64,000 nt of DNA from Hoplostethus atlanticus (lineage: Eukaryota > Chordata > Actinopteri > Trachichthyiformes > Trachichthyidae): positions 834,501 through 898,500 of the forward strand of contig JAXDDX010000040.1 of the NCBI GenBank assembly GCA_034670405.1, read 5' to 3'. A program made the position numbers and the translations under genes. A model generated the notes under the pieces. The model did no database searches and had not been told where the DNA came from. It saw only the letters and a list, made by a program, of their open reading frames with translations. Of this stretch, positions 35,866 through 50,420 are shown piece by piece; within the stretch, counting starts at the first letter, position 1; each line of letters begins with the position of its first letter.

Positions 35866-38800
35866 CGCACACGCACCACGCCGCACACGCACGCACGCAC
35901 GCACGCACACACACGCAGGCACCACACACACGCAACAAACAACTCTCTGGGTCCTAAGAAAGTGCATTCAGGCATTTTACAGTATTGAGGTCAGACTAAA
36001 CCATGTTTTGCTTAGCTTCATCAATCTCCAAGAGCTGTTACAAACAAGCTGAGAGCAGAGGGAAGGAGGAGAGGGAGGAAGGAGGAAGGAGGGAGTGGAA
36101 GAAGGAAGGAGGGAGGTGAGAGTGGAAGGTGAGAGTGGAAGGAGGGAGGTGAGAGAGGAAGGTGAGAGTGGAAGGAGGGAGGTGAGAGTGGAAAGAGGAA
36201 GGAGGAAGGTGAGTGGAAGGAGGAGGGAGGGAGGTGAGAGTAGAAGAAGGGACGTGAGAGTGGAAGGAGGGAGGTGAGAGAGGAAGGTGAGAGTGGAAGG
36301 AGGGAGGTGAGAGTAGAAGAAGGGACGTGAGAGAGGAAGGTGAGAGTGGAAGGAGGGAGGTGAGAGTAGAAGAAGGGACGTGAGAGAGGAAGGTGAGAGT
36401 GGAAGGAGGGAGGTGAGAGAGGAAGGTGAGAGTGGAAGAAGGGAGGTGAGAGTAGAAGAAGGATGTAAGGAGAGAGTAGATGAAGGGATAGAGCAGGGAG
36501 TGGAAGGAGAGAAGGAGGGAAGGAAGGAAGTAAGGAGAAAGTGAAAGAGACAAGTAGGGAGGAGCAAGAAGGGAGGGAGGGAGGGAGGGAAGGGAGAGAA
36601 AAGAGCAACGATGGAAGAGAAGGGGCATGACAAGGGGGGAGTCAAAATGAACAGGTGTGGGGGCACCTGAAAGAGAGGGATGATGGAGAGGGGGGAGGGA
36701 GTGAGAGACACAAAGGACAGGGAGGAGGAAGCGAAAGGGAGAAAAAAAAGAGGAAAGGCAACTTTGAGAGAGAGAGAACGAGAGAGAGAGAGCGAGAGCG
36801 AGAGAGAGCGAGAGATACCAAGGTGGGGGAAGAAAATAAGCAGCTTATTAAAGCGTCTGGGACGGAGAGAGAAAGCAGCAGCAGCTTTTCTTCGCATCCT
36901 CCTGAGAAATCTGTGGATAATATGTTGCAGAGGAAAAACATTTTGCTTACCGCCCCTTAAAAAACAGCCTTAACTAGGGAGACAAAGAGGCACGGCGGAG
37001 CGAGATAAAACACCGCTGCTGACTGCAGGCCATTCAGCCACGGCGCCGGACAGAGCCGGGCGGCCATGTTTATCGCCTCATTTAAACTCAACAATGTGAC
37101 ATTTGGTGGACGCTTTGATCCAGAGTGCCTCACGGAAGCATGAGGGCATTTCGTGAGCACGGGGTTGTACCGGTGGGACTTGAACGCCTCACCCTGGCAG
37201 GGTTAAGGCCTTGCTCTACCCATCGAGCTGCATGGGGAACAGAACCAGTTTGAGTGGTAATGGGTTACAGTGGTATTATTACTTATCCCGGGAACAAGAA
37301 GTGCATTTCAGGAATTTCAGGAATACTGTTACCATTACCAGTCCAAAGACTAAGTGCTTTTGTTATCAATCCCTCTAAATATCACACTGAAGTTCACTCA
37401 TTGTTTCATTTTCATCCGAATTAGATGTTGTCTTCTTAATCTAAATGATACATCACAGGAAGTACTTTCTCCGACTGGAGTTATTCCCACTACTTTGAAT
37501 TTGTAAATGGAAAAGAAATGACAAGAAAATTGCTCTTTTTGTTTCCCTGATTTAAAAAAACAAAACAGGGAAATAAATTACACTGTTTGTTTTAAAGTAA
37601 GAGGATGCAATCACCAATTTTGGGGACGTAACCGAGAAGTGGCAGAATGAGACGTGTGATGAATTACTGCTACCAGACAGTAATGACTAAACTAGATTAC
37701 TTTTGCAATGAGTATGGAGTAATAGATTACTTTAAGCAATGGGGGGAAAGGTTGAGCGAGTTGGTGGCCTGATGAAGGAGCTTGCTCCACACGACATAGG
37801 CTAGGTTTCATACCGTAGGGTTGAAGCCCCGGCACCTCCCTACCAGCGTAGTGAGTAATGAGCCTCACACCGCCCCTGACCCTCACCGTGTTCTGCCCGT
37901 TGAGCCACACTTATAGCCCCAAAACAAGATATTAAAGTGGAAACCATTGCGGTACCACCCAGTCTGATTCAGGATCTTGTAGCGGCGCTGAAAAACGGGT
38001 ATTTTATCATCCTGCCCCCGGCCGCACGTTGCACCGAGCTTCACACTACGGCTCTGAAAAGGGGAAGGTGCTAACCGTGTGGCTTCAAAGATAGAGGCAA
38101 ACGCAGGCGAGATTTCTTATCGCCGGGGTCGTACTTCCGCTGTCGGGGAGGGAGAGACGAGACGAGACGAGGGAGAGAGAGAGAAAAGGGGAAAGAGGGG
38201 AGGGAGGGAGGGAGAGAAAATGTCAAGCTGTCTGGCCTTTTCTCGGCAACCCCACCACAACGTCTGTGTGAGGAATTAATCTTCTGTCATCTTCAGATAG
38301 GGATCTCGCACCTCTCTCTCTCTCTCTCTCCCTACAACCACATATCCTCCTCCCTCTTTCTCTACCTCTCCCTGTATCTCCCCCCTTTTTCTCAATCATC
38401 TCGTCTTTAAACTCTTGCTCTTTATCTCCATCCATCTTTCCCTGTCTGTTCCCTTTCTGAGGACAGGATGCTCTCCCTCTCTCTGTCGAAGCCATTATCC
38501 CCTGCCTGGCCACTTATCTTCTATCTGTACCCCCCCATCGGCCTGTCTAGCCCCCAGCTGACACACACACACACACACACACACAGACACACAGACACAC
38601 AGACACACACACACACACTGCTCAGTAGGGCCTTCACACACAGATATCAAGCTTTACGTTCTTCTGTAAACTGTCATTGTTATCAGCGGGACTGTTTTGT
38701 TTTTTCAGTCTTTTTACGACGGCCTGTTGTACACTGTTTGGAAATGCACATCTTATCTCGCAACAAGGAGGGACTTTTTGGCAACAACTCACAAAACCTT

Positions 38801-38974
38801 CTGACAGGAATTACAGCTGATATTTGCACTTTTATAATGCATTTTGAGTTGTTGTTTTTATCTCGTTAGCTGTCGCTTGCACAATGTGCCGTGGGACTGC
38901 ACAGAATCTGTACTTGTTTTTCAACAGTTTTTCTTTTCTTTTGTTGCCATTTTGTTGCCTTTATTCAGTAGTTA

Positions 38975-39051
<77 letters not shown>

Positions 39052-41453
39052 GGATGACATGCGACATAGGTCTCGAACCCAGTACTGATTTGGATTCCAA
39101 CCCAGTACGTCACAGGTTATGCAGTATGCCCCTTAGACCGCCTGGACGCCCCTTTCCACAGTTTTTCATGTTTTTGGACGAGGGAGGTTACCATTACCGC
39201 GTTTTGTGTTCCTGAACACATCGACTTGAGGTTAAAAAAGATAAAAGATGATAGAAAGACTTGACCCAAGACAATCTGTTGATCTAAAGTGAAAACACTC
39301 TGCCCATGGGCTGAGATCATTTCTCTTGTTTCCAATGCCATTTCCTGTTTTTAAAGGACACTGCATGTTTGTGCAACAAGTGAGAATATCTTGAAATAAG
39401 GCAGATCACAGACTAGTACCAAGACACTGTTGTTTGATTCTAGTATATTCTTGATATAAGTTGATTGGAGTTGGAAACAAGTGAGATTATTTCACCCTTT
39501 CACCCATTTCTTCACTTCACAAGAAAAACAAGATTTTACAGGTATCAACAACGTTTGCGCTACGCCTGTTCAATCCAACTGATTATCTATCCCACTGATA
39601 ATAATTACAGTGCCTAACAGTTATTCATCCCTGTGGTGCCACAGAGAAAGAGAGGCATTCGCAATTACATCTAAATAAGGCATGCAATATAGGATGATAC
39701 GACTTGGTTGGCACACCTTGGCTCACCCCTTCCAACAAAGAACACATTTTTTCCACCCAGTAAATAAATACATGACAATGATAAATATTGAATATATATA
39801 TATATATGATTCCTAAACATTTTATATTAAAACAATTAACAGCAAAGGGACAGAAATTCTTACAGGTGCAATTCAGCTCTCAAAAATGGCTTCACTGTAT
39901 GGAGAACTGACTTGCCATGCATCACTATAGGCTAACGGGGCACGTCTCAAAGCCCTCAGACAGAATAGCCGCTGGTGACAGTCAATTAACAATCCTTGCA
40001 CAGCGCTTTATTGTGAAGGACCCAGTAGGCCACTGTATATGAATCAAGGTCTCATTCTCTATAGCAACACAACACATTCATTCAACCTTTCAACTTCATT
40101 CATTCAAGATACAAGCCCCACCTTGTAAAGGCATAGCGCTGTTATCCAGATGCAGAGAGAGCTACCTGTCTGACAGACTGCTGGCAGAATAGCGAATGAG
40201 AAGGAGGGCAAGGGGTGAAGTAGTGCTATGAAGAAGAGAAGGGGGGAAGGGGGGATGGAGTGATAGACAGGAAGGAAAGAGAGGTGAGACGGGGAGGAGG
40301 AAACGACGGATGGAGTGGCGTGACATACATAAATGTAACGGCTCTATTTTTGCGAGTCAAGGCACCGCGTGAGGCGCGAGGGGGCGTGTCCAGTCTATTT
40401 TGGTGTCCAGAGGCGCAAGTTACCGAGCGGCGCAGTGGTCAAAGTGGTTGTGTTAAGAGGAAGACATTATCAGGATGTGCGGTCAAGGCTAGCTGTAATT
40501 GTGCCCAATCAAATCAGCTGATTTCATCCCATTTAGAAGCGGTGCGGTGGCACAATGGCACATCAAGTAGATCCCCGAGGACTGATGATGCAAAATTGGG
40601 AAGAGGTTCGAAAATATGTGAATTATTTCAACATCACATCTCAAATTTGATTATTTGGCATCATGAACGAAAGAGTAGCTTCTCCTACAGCGGTACCAGG
40701 AGCACACTGCACAGCACCTCCTCCTCAGACAACGCAATAAGAGATCTGCCGGCTGTATATGTGCTACTGGTATCACAATCACATACTCCATATCTCCAAC
40801 AGGCTGCGACAGAACAAAGAAGAAGCTGTTTCAATATGATCAGAGGCAGAAAGATGATAATATAAAAGAGAGTTATATGACAGGCTGGTTTACCAGTATG
40901 GTACAGATTTGTAAGTGTTTATTCTTCCTGTCATAAGGATATTGAGATACTGCAACCCCTGTCACCATGTTTCCCGTAACGAATGGGAAAGGATTTACCT
41001 CAATGTGGGGTACGAGCCTAACATGCACAAAACAGACAGACAAATGTACCAGTTTCACACCAGACTAGTGACCCGGGAAACAACACAAGTCAACTGTCCG
41101 TGTTAAAGGGGACGACTCGGGTAAGTCCACCCTGGTCAAGGTCTAGGTTGAGACCCAGGTCAAACCCTGCTCCGTCTGATGTCATTTTGTGATCGCAACG
41201 GTAAAAACGCCACGGCAGGACACCTGACGACCTGCTGGATTTGAATGAATGCAGCGTAAAGAGACAGGGTGGAGAGGAAGAACGGGGGAGGCAAGATGGC
41301 GAGAGGATGAGGAGAAGAGGGAGTGATGGACAGAAAAATGGAGGGATGGAGGAAAAATAAATGACGCTTACATGTTTCTCTCCTTCGATCCTCTTGTCAG
41401 CCTGTTGAACAGCCTCCAGGTACTTAAAATGCACCTCCATCAGTCGGTCAACC

Positions 41454-41502
<49 letters not shown>

Positions 41503-44500
41503 ATAAATAGAGGCAGATAGAGAGAAAGAAAGACGAGAGGGAAAGAGAAATGCAGCATGCAAGAAAGTGACAGAGCAAAAATGAGAGAAAGAGGGGAGAG
41601 AAAATAAGGGAGAACAAAGGAGAGACAGAATGGGTATAAGATACAAGGAGGGAGAGAATGAGACATGTGAGATACATGGACAACACCCAGACGACTTGAT
41701 TGAGATTTTAGTACAGTACAAGGCCTGGTCCTCTCTGCCAGTCTGTCTGTTTCTCTTACGTAAGTCAGATTTAACGCAAAATGGAACAATATTTCAGCCT
41801 AGTTGAAATTCTGGATTCATTCACTTCACCTCAAGCAGTCATTGATCCCTTTTCACCTCATCGCCGCCTACCTCTTGGATTGTTACAGGGCTGGGTTTAT
41901 GAAGGGAGATCAGCAAATAGATGTAAAAAAAAATTTACAGCACGTATTCTCAAAGATGACATTAAACATCCCAGTTAACCTGACGAGTGGGTTGAGCGGT
42001 AAATAAGTGAGGCAGCAGGGGGGCTAAGTAAGGAGACGTCCCATAGCCTAAAGCAGTGGTTCTCAATCCGGTCCTTTTGTCAGAGCTGGAGCTAAAACCT
42101 CCAGGACAGGGGATCCTTGAGGACTGGATTGAGAACCACTGCCCTAAAGGTGTCAGGTTTGATCCCCACGACAACCTGTACATCAAAAGCTATGCATCCT
42201 GGTGAAATGCCCTTGAGCAGCACACTGAATAGGGGACACTTCTGTATAGGAGAAGAGGATTGTGGGAGCTGTGGTGTGCAGCTAAGGCGTGATTTTCACA
42301 ACAGCACTAGAAAACCAATCTACATCAAGTGCCGTATTTTCCCATCCCTGATTCAGACCTAGATTTAAGTACCAAATGCATTCACATATATGAAATATCT
42401 GTGCACTGCGACTAAACCCGTACAACCTGCCCAGGGCTCCGTCGGTTTCATCAAGTAAAACAACATATTAGCATATAAATAAACAAGAAAGACATCAAAT
42501 AGGATATCAGCCGTTGAGTCACAACACCTTGAAGGAAATGAATTTGGTTCTGCAACACCGATGACTGAAACGTTATCTAAAGCCATTTGACGACGCTTCA
42601 CACCTAAGCTGTCAAGATGGGTCCGGGCATCTATGCGCCCAATATACGTGTAGACAGCAACATCAACCATAACAACCCAGGGAAGGAGCAGATTTCAGAA
42701 AGTCAAATTTAACACTTTTAAGACTTTTTTTGATGCTACCTGGAATTACATTTTAACAACCCAAATAAAGAAACAGACAGCTGGCCCGTTTCCAATTGAA
42801 CAGAGCTAATCAAAGTCACTAAAACAATAAACAGGTAATATAAGGAATGGACACCAGGTAATTAAATGTTTAGGGACATGATACGTACGTATACGTCCCG
42901 GTGTGGGACTTGTAGAACAAGCGTTTCATTGCCAGCAACGATTACTAACCTGCTGTATTGTTACTGTGCATTTGACTAATAAACTGTGATTGATTGAAAC
43001 ATACAAGCCAAATTGTATTAACCCTGTTCTGTATCTAAGAGTAGACATGCATGTGGGTCAAACTTACTATGACTAAGTGCAAATAAAGAAATACAGCATA
43101 AGGAAAAAAAAATAATTCTGGTTCCATTCACATCTTTTGGTGCAATTTCAGCCTTATTTTGTTTGACTTACTTTCCAACTCTGCTGCGACCGAAAGTAAA
43201 GAATCTGTCAACAATCATTTAATTGTTTTTGCATCAACAAAACTAAATTAAGTCATAATAACTTAATAAGTAATAAGTTTATTTAGGATATTTAATACCT
43301 TTTAAGGCCTTAAAGTTATATAATTTAAGACTTTCCAAGGAATTGTGAACACCCTATAAGCAAAGCATATGGATGTTGAGCACACAAGGTCTCTGCTGGC
43401 GTTCAGAAAAAGGGAGATGGAGAGGAAAGGAGAGGAAGACGACTGAGACTGACCTTCTCGCAGTCGTTCTCGGTGAACTTGCTGAGGAGTCTGCTCCTCT
43501 GTTGGGACTTGAGGTTCCTCAGCATGGAGGCGATGATGGAGCAGACGTGCTCTACGGAGAACAGAAGAGGGAGGAGTAAACAGGATGAGGAGATTAATGA
43601 CAAACTGTGGCTTCCCCATCAATATCAAAGGTCAAACGTTTCCCAAGGTTTAGTTTTATCCAGTGGCTCAGTGATAGAGTTAGTATTTCTATATGGGCCA
43701 CTACACACAATGTACCTGGAAATGACGGTCTGCTTATCCCTACTTCGATGAACACATACATAGACCTCCTAGCGCTTCATCAAAGAGTTCAGAGCTCATT
43801 GTGGCTAAACGTAGACATGACACAGAAATTGATAAAAGATAATAGGTGAACAAGGTTTCATTGGCATGTGACATCCTGTTATACTCAATGAAAATACTTA
43901 AGAGCGAATTTTCAAAAAAACGGATCAACACAAAACTCTTTCAGATGCCCACGTGCATCGCCGTCTGAAAGAACAAATTGATTAACGCTTTATAATTTGC
44001 AATTACAGCACGCAGCCAGCTAAGCGTGGACGCTCTCACAGTGAGCGAACAGAACAAAAGGGAAGACACTGTTAATGACATTTAGAAATCAATTTTCATT
44101 TAAAGACAAGCCGTAACATATGCGTAACGGTTATGGTAGTGGCTGAATTAAATTTTCTCGTGGTGATAGAAATTCCTTTGTAACAGCTCGGGGGCCATTT
44201 AGCAAAGCAGCAGGCTAAAAAAACTCAAGTTAATTGACTAAATTAGCAACAAAAGCCAGTTAGTCCCATTGTGTTGCCCCGTTAACCCGATTTGTACCAT
44301 TCAAGATATTTCTCAACTCCACAGACCCATTTACTAACAGGCAGCAGCAGCAGGTGACAATCGGAGTATAATATTTCTCTAAAATATTGAATGAACAATA
44401 TACACTGTACACAGGGGGAATGGAATATGACATTGTGCAATCTCTGGATATACAGAGGGGGAGAAAAAAAAATGTAATTGGACTTTATCAACAAGAGGTC

Positions 44501-47500
44501 AATATTCTCCCTCAACGAGGCTTTGCAGTTGCTAAGCAACAAGCGTACAGGAATCAATCCCATTTCTGCTTTTTAAAAGGGGTCTTGTTTGCAGTCAGCT
44601 CCCTTTGCACAATCCCCTACAACCTGCGATGTCCTCACCCACAAGACTTCATGGCTGAATAGACCGAAGGCTAAAGCATCTGGCAGCATCAAATCTTTCA
44701 GAATAGACACATATTCATCCACAGGGCATCAGAGATGTGATTGGGAAGCATAAAGGCAGGAAATGCAGGGAAATATTGATGCCAAATTGGAAGCGAATGG
44801 GAGTCGATATCCTGTGAAAGTAAATTAGCACAGAATGCTAGAATTTATCATTTATCATTTAGTGTCTGTAGTACTGATGCTGGGTTGCCACAGACATGTG
44901 GTATGTGTGTCATAAACATGTGCCTGAGTGTTGCAGAGTAAGCTAGTGAGGCCTGGATTTGAGGCCCTATAAGGCAGTAAAACTGAACTTGACCAGACCA
45001 CTACTATGTGGAGAGAGCCTATAGGATGAACCATGTTAAACATGTTATCTAAGCATAAGTGAACCAATCATGAGAGACTTCTTTGTTCCCAAAGAAACTA
45101 TAAAGATTGTAGTTAGCTGATTTTCAGGGAGAGAGAGCATAGAGAGACTTTGACTTTCTGTGTGACCTGTGTCTTTCTCTCTCTCCAATATATCAGTATA
45201 CAATATATTTTTATACTTCAACCTGTCAATGTTTTGTGTGTTATTTAAAGAGTTCTGAGTGCTTACAGGCAAATTTCCACGACAATCCCCCGCCCCCAAA
45301 AAAGTGAAATCCTACCAAAAGCTGAAATAAATCACATTCCTGCTAGTTACTGTGAAATAAATAGGCCTAGACCACCTGACAGGATAAATGAACTGGTGAT
45401 TTTGTTCAGTTGAAGCAGCAACAGCGAGGCCATAGTACACATGGCACCATTTTGAGACAATGGAGCAACTTCATCTTCAATGGGAATCGAGTAAGATCAA
45501 AGAGGATACCGGAGTAAGCTGCAAGCTTAAAAACGTCACAGTTGTTCCCCCATCTAAATTGCTTGAAAGTGTTGCCGGTGTATCACGGCCTGCAGAGTCA
45601 GCACTGCACACATCTGTATCCAAAGCACTTCAAATGAACTTTGAATGAATGACTGGCGGGTTGATTGTGCATGAAGGCAGAACAGTGTGTTGTAACTGGT
45701 TGTTCTGCTTCATACTGTTAAACTGCGTCCCCCTTATTTTAATGTCCAGCGATTTGTTTGCTGTAATTTGTTGTAATTTCCAGAAACCCAGGGCTGAATG
45801 CCACTTCCGAGAGGATGCTACTTTATCAACTTGACCCGAGTTGTAATTGGTGTCGGCACCTCCACGCCCCGCCGGGGGAGCTATTGATCAGTGGCTGAGG
45901 AATGTTCTCTCCCAAGTGTTTAAAACTAAACAACAACCTCTCCATTGAGGTGTGTGTGTGGTGTGTGGTGTGTGTGCGTGTACTTCCTCATCTGTCCGTG
46001 TGAAGGTGTCCAATCGATACTTAATTTACATGTACAACAGTGCATTTTAACACTCAATGCACATTATCTATCATTTCCCAGAATATCCTCATTATCCTCA
46101 TCATCAGAATTACTGACTACATCTGAACCTCTCAATGATCCATGATGTACCAACACAATTACAGCAGGTAGCCCGGGGGACGTACAGCAAACAAATGAGG
46201 TGAGCAGTGCTTATTTTGTAAAGGATTAAGGAAGTTAAAATAGGCTCTGATGATGAATGATGGTCTGTTTAAAACACATGGGACAGATCCGTGCTAATTC
46301 CAATCAGTCAAGCTTAATGCAGTTTCCCTCAACTCTCGCTAACAAACCATTAGCCAAACAAAATGGCTTATTGAAACACAGATTAATGTCCATTAATGGA
46401 CTCGACTGGCACTTGTCAAAGAAAACTGCTGTCAGAGACGGCTGGCGGGAGAATAGACGACTGAGGGAATATATAACACCATGACTAAAAATAACACAGA
46501 ATCATTAAGAGTGTTTTGAAGGCTTATGCTTCTCAACCAGGCACACTGGAGTTAGGCGTGCTACGAGATTCTCTCAGATGTTAAGAAAACCCAATATCAA
46601 CAAACACAATGATTAAAATCACACGCAACAAGCTGATGATGACACATTTAAGTTAACGTCAACTTAGTCTAGCTGCTCATTATGTGTCGTGGCCCTGTTG
46701 TGTGATCTTAGCTTTAGTGTGACAGTTGCAAGCATTCAGCCATTTAGTGAGCCTTGGTACCAAAAAGGTTGAGAGCCCTTGCTTTGGGCAACTGGTGGTT
46801 AATCAACTTGCCTTGCCTTCATTCCCCAATGAAGTATCATTAGTGTCAATAATCAAACAAATTACAAATTCTTCAGCTAGAAGGATATTTACATTCAGCT
46901 AATGGCCACATGCTAGCATTCACTCACCCTCCGCTAATCGGCTAACCCGCTAACCCGCTAACCCGCGCCGGGGGATCAATAACACTTAAGTTAACACGCA
47001 AATAACCTTGAGCACCCTGGATTCATTTATTGACTGACAGCTGAAGGAAGAGCGGTGCAGTTCTGAACGGTAGAAAAGGTCCAGACGGGAGGAACCTCAT
47101 CGAGAGACAGATTGGGCATGGACTAAACGCGCCCCGGGGAGAGCGATAAGCTTCCCAGCACCACAGGCTAGCCTGACGGGGGGCTGGAGGGTCCACATCC
47201 ACCGACTGAGGAAGCAGAAATTAGTTCTGGGTCTGAACTCTCAGAGGAGACTGGCTGGGATTGAAAAGTCTGGATAAATATTTAGCAGCGCACGGAGTGT
47301 ACACGCCATCGTAATGGTCTGTGAAAACACCCATTTTAAACTAACGCTAAATCAATCTGATTCCAGTCCCGTCTCTGGTGTTCAAACCAGTTAAAAATGG
47401 ATGAAGACATCGCTGGCTATACACGTCAACAGCTCCTTTTACTCGTCAGTAGTAGAGTTTCAGGCAACGCGGTGCAGTTAATTGGTGCACACTTGAGTTC

Positions 47501-50379
47501 GATTGGCATTGTTCTCATGTGCCCGAAAAGAACCAAACTAAAGGAGTAAACAAATAAACTTGAATCGACTGCTGCAAACATTCTTGTTGTGTACCCTTAT
47601 TCTCAGTACAAGTCAAGGGGAAAGGGCTCAAGGGAAAACCTCAGCTGTAAAGGCCCAATAGGCCAGACAAACCTGGCTGGGAATGTGTGAGCATGTCCTT
47701 ATTCCACGGAGTAGAGAAGGTACAGAGAGCAATTTCACAAATTCTCTCAAGTTTACATACCAAAAACTGATTACATGACTTGAAAAAACTGCGTTACAAA
47801 AAGGCTGACGTAAAAAAAACAATCCTGGAAAAAAAGATTTGCGTTTATTGAGGATGGAACAATCTATTGCTGAACTACTGAGTGATGAATTTCCAGTGGG
47901 TGGGATATAAAGTGTTGTGGAATGAACATCTAAATATACTACCTCATATTGGAGTATGAGAGAGCAGAGCAGGAACACGATCAAACCCCATCAGAGGAAA
48001 GACCAAACGTGGAGACGGTGTAATTAGATCTTTACACAGACAGCAAATCTTTCCCTCTCAAACACACTAATAATAGGATTACACGGCATGATTATGACAC
48101 CACAGATTACAATCAAACTCGTGTCTTGCAAAATGCTACTGATCTCAATCTGCGCCGAAGGAGTTCAGCATTGGGAGGCGAGGAGGAGGAGGAGGGGGGA
48201 TGAAGATGTGCCCTGTTTAATTCTCTGCTTTTGATTGAGGTATTTGACGGGGGTGTCATTAAACTGAGACAACGTTCTCCATGGCAGACACGTTATCTAG
48301 TCTTTTTCCAGTGTGTGGTGATAATAAAATTATGGCGAATTAAGAAAAGGACTATTTAAAATAAAAAGCAAAAAGATGATTTTTTTCTTTACAGTTAAAA
48401 AGGACCATTCCAGCGTGATTGGATTTTCTGCTAATTTCCTGTATTCCCTTACAGTTTTACATCAGTAGATTCATGCTTTTACCATGTTATGATATTTTTC
48501 CATTATTTTAGTTGCATATAAAAGCATTTATATTGAAATAAATGTTGTCTAAATATTACTAGTTCCTCCCTGTGAAGAAGAAGGCAGAAAATTAAAGTCG
48601 GAATTGTCTAAAATCAAACTTTAACTTCCGTTTCATTTTACGGACTACAGCTGCTGAAAGTGTCTCACTTTGGTTTGCAAGTTGGTTTGACTGGGTTGCG
48701 ATTGACAGGAGGCGGGTCCTGACATAACTGTTGGTTGAAAAGGTTTATCTTGGAGAGGGAAAAGCTCGAAGCTCCTGGTATCTTACATCATCTTGTTCAC
48801 AAGCAGAAACTGGAAGTAAGACTCCCACTCATGTCCGTCTCGTCGGCTCTTGCGGCTCACGTCTCTTAAGTTGTTTCCTACGTTGTCTGGAATTGAATGG
48901 TAGTGAATGAACCTGAGAGGTATGGCATGTCATAACAGACATGACATGGATGGAAAACGTACTGCAATGGTCCTTTAACGGCGCTCTGAATCCAACTCAG
49001 GAGAATCTTTGTCAGGTGACCTCTCCTCACTGGGCTTTCCCATCTGTTTCCACTGTGTACTGTCTGACAGAGCGGTGCCATAAAAACAGTTTTTAGAAAC
49101 AGGTCTGCCTCACTCACTTAAATACTTTAGCGCAGGGGTGGGCAACCATGTGAGAGTCTGCAGGTTTTCACTCCAACCAAAGACTACAGCAGGTGATTTC
49201 GCTGATTGGTCCTTCCTCTCTGGTTGAAGGTGTTAATCAGTGAAATCACCTGCTGTATTCTTTGGTTGGAGTGAAAACCTGCAGACTCTCGGCCCTCCAT
49301 GGTTGCCCACCCCCTGCCTTTCATGCATTCATGAGGAAATAAGGGTTGTGATAGGCACTCAGCACTCAAAGACGTTCACTTGGCATTCAAGGCAAACAAA
49401 CTACAAAGACCCGTGTTCCTTCCCTTGGCCTCTCATTTGTGCCCTTTCTCTCTAACACAAAAACCCACTCGGCGATGCGGGTGCAGACGGCGCGATGACT
49501 ATTGTGCCTCGCCATGTAAATTAGTTGTTTACTTCTGTTCTCTCGCATCATTAGCCACCTAAATATAGCAGCCGGCTGCCACCGATTTCTATCATACCAT
49601 CTCATTTCACTGGTAATGACAGGGTACGTACACCAATAAACAGAGACCCAGAAACAAGGTGAACGGCAGTGTCGCGCTGGGAATATTCATGGGAGAGGAA
49701 AAAGTCTCGGTTGTCTTTCTTTATAACTCATTTCCTTCTTCCTCCTCGTTTGTTTTTCTCTCCCCTCTCTTACGATGTCTCTATTAATTATGGCATTCCC
49801 GCGTGTTAATATGGTCTGGCAATCCCTGGCCATTGGGGCTGTGTACATTTCAGAGAGGATTTCACGGGGATCAATCTTCGCACCAAGGTTTATGATGGAG
49901 AGAGCGAGGGGATGAGAGAGAGAGAGAGCACTTGAGTTAAAGACACAGAGAGGTCTCTACCTCCTAATTACTTTGGTTTGAAGCGGGTGATAGTTAATTA
50001 ATCTACAATGTTATTGTGTTATTCTTGAGGACCACTTGATTCACAGCATTTTCAATTAGCAGTCTTAGAGAAAAGGAGGGCCCGCTCAATAAGCCTTATG
50101 ACAGACACCACATTAAGCCTATAGCTGGCTGGAAGACAAATCAATAGTGGCATGATGGGAAAACCTATACAGACCGCAATCCTCCTCAGAAAGAATAATA
50201 ACACTAATTCATGTTGGAAAAAGACTATGTTTACACGTGGCACCGTTATATCACACTGTTAAATGTGTAACTAGTGCGGCTGTGTAGGATATTTATACTT
50301 CAATTTCAACTTTATTTATATAGCGCTTTAAAACACAAAACACCAAAGACAAGGAACAAGGGAAACGAGGCACACAAGG

Positions 50380-50420
<41 letters not shown>

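Larger units (their letters stand above)
26803..41371 (-). other. ctnnbl1: ctnnbl1 large intron (14.6 kb)
   Basis: This is the largest intron in view. It holds poly-G tracts and many CA/GA microsatellites. It also holds a TTAA-flanked 1.75-kb element with a nested MITE, a perfect palindrome (31191-31241), several repeat pairs, a 1.5-kb polypurine region (35336-36850) and minus-strand SINEs near 37083, 37735 and 38935. A 201-codon plus-strand open frame (40260-40865) shows no recognisable domain and is not called. Confidence 0.8.
41453..43453 (-). other. ctnnbl1: ctnnbl1 intron with (CT)n at its acceptor
   Basis: The 2.0-kb intron contains a (GA)n run (41456-41499), a short hAT MITE (42054-42141) that seems to sit inside a SINE remnant (42000-42300), and a LINE-like tail (42880-42975). 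Confidence 0.85.

Noticed and set aside
35977-36897. 306-codon minus-strand open frame with two overlapping frames of about 195 codons
   Set aside because: All three frames translate the same polypyrimidine minisatellite into Ser-Pro-Leu repeats; open frames in several phases at once mean low complexity, not coding.
40260-40865. 201-codon plus-strand open frame
   Set aside because: No recognisable motif, mixed basic composition, antisense within a ctnnbl1 intron, no splice or promoter context. Possibly decayed repeat; not supported as a gene.
46935-46970. TAACCCGC tandem units resembling an interstitial telomere
   Set aside because: The unit is GCTAACCC (8 bp, three copies), not the vertebrate TTAGGG/CCCTAA hexamer, and is too short.
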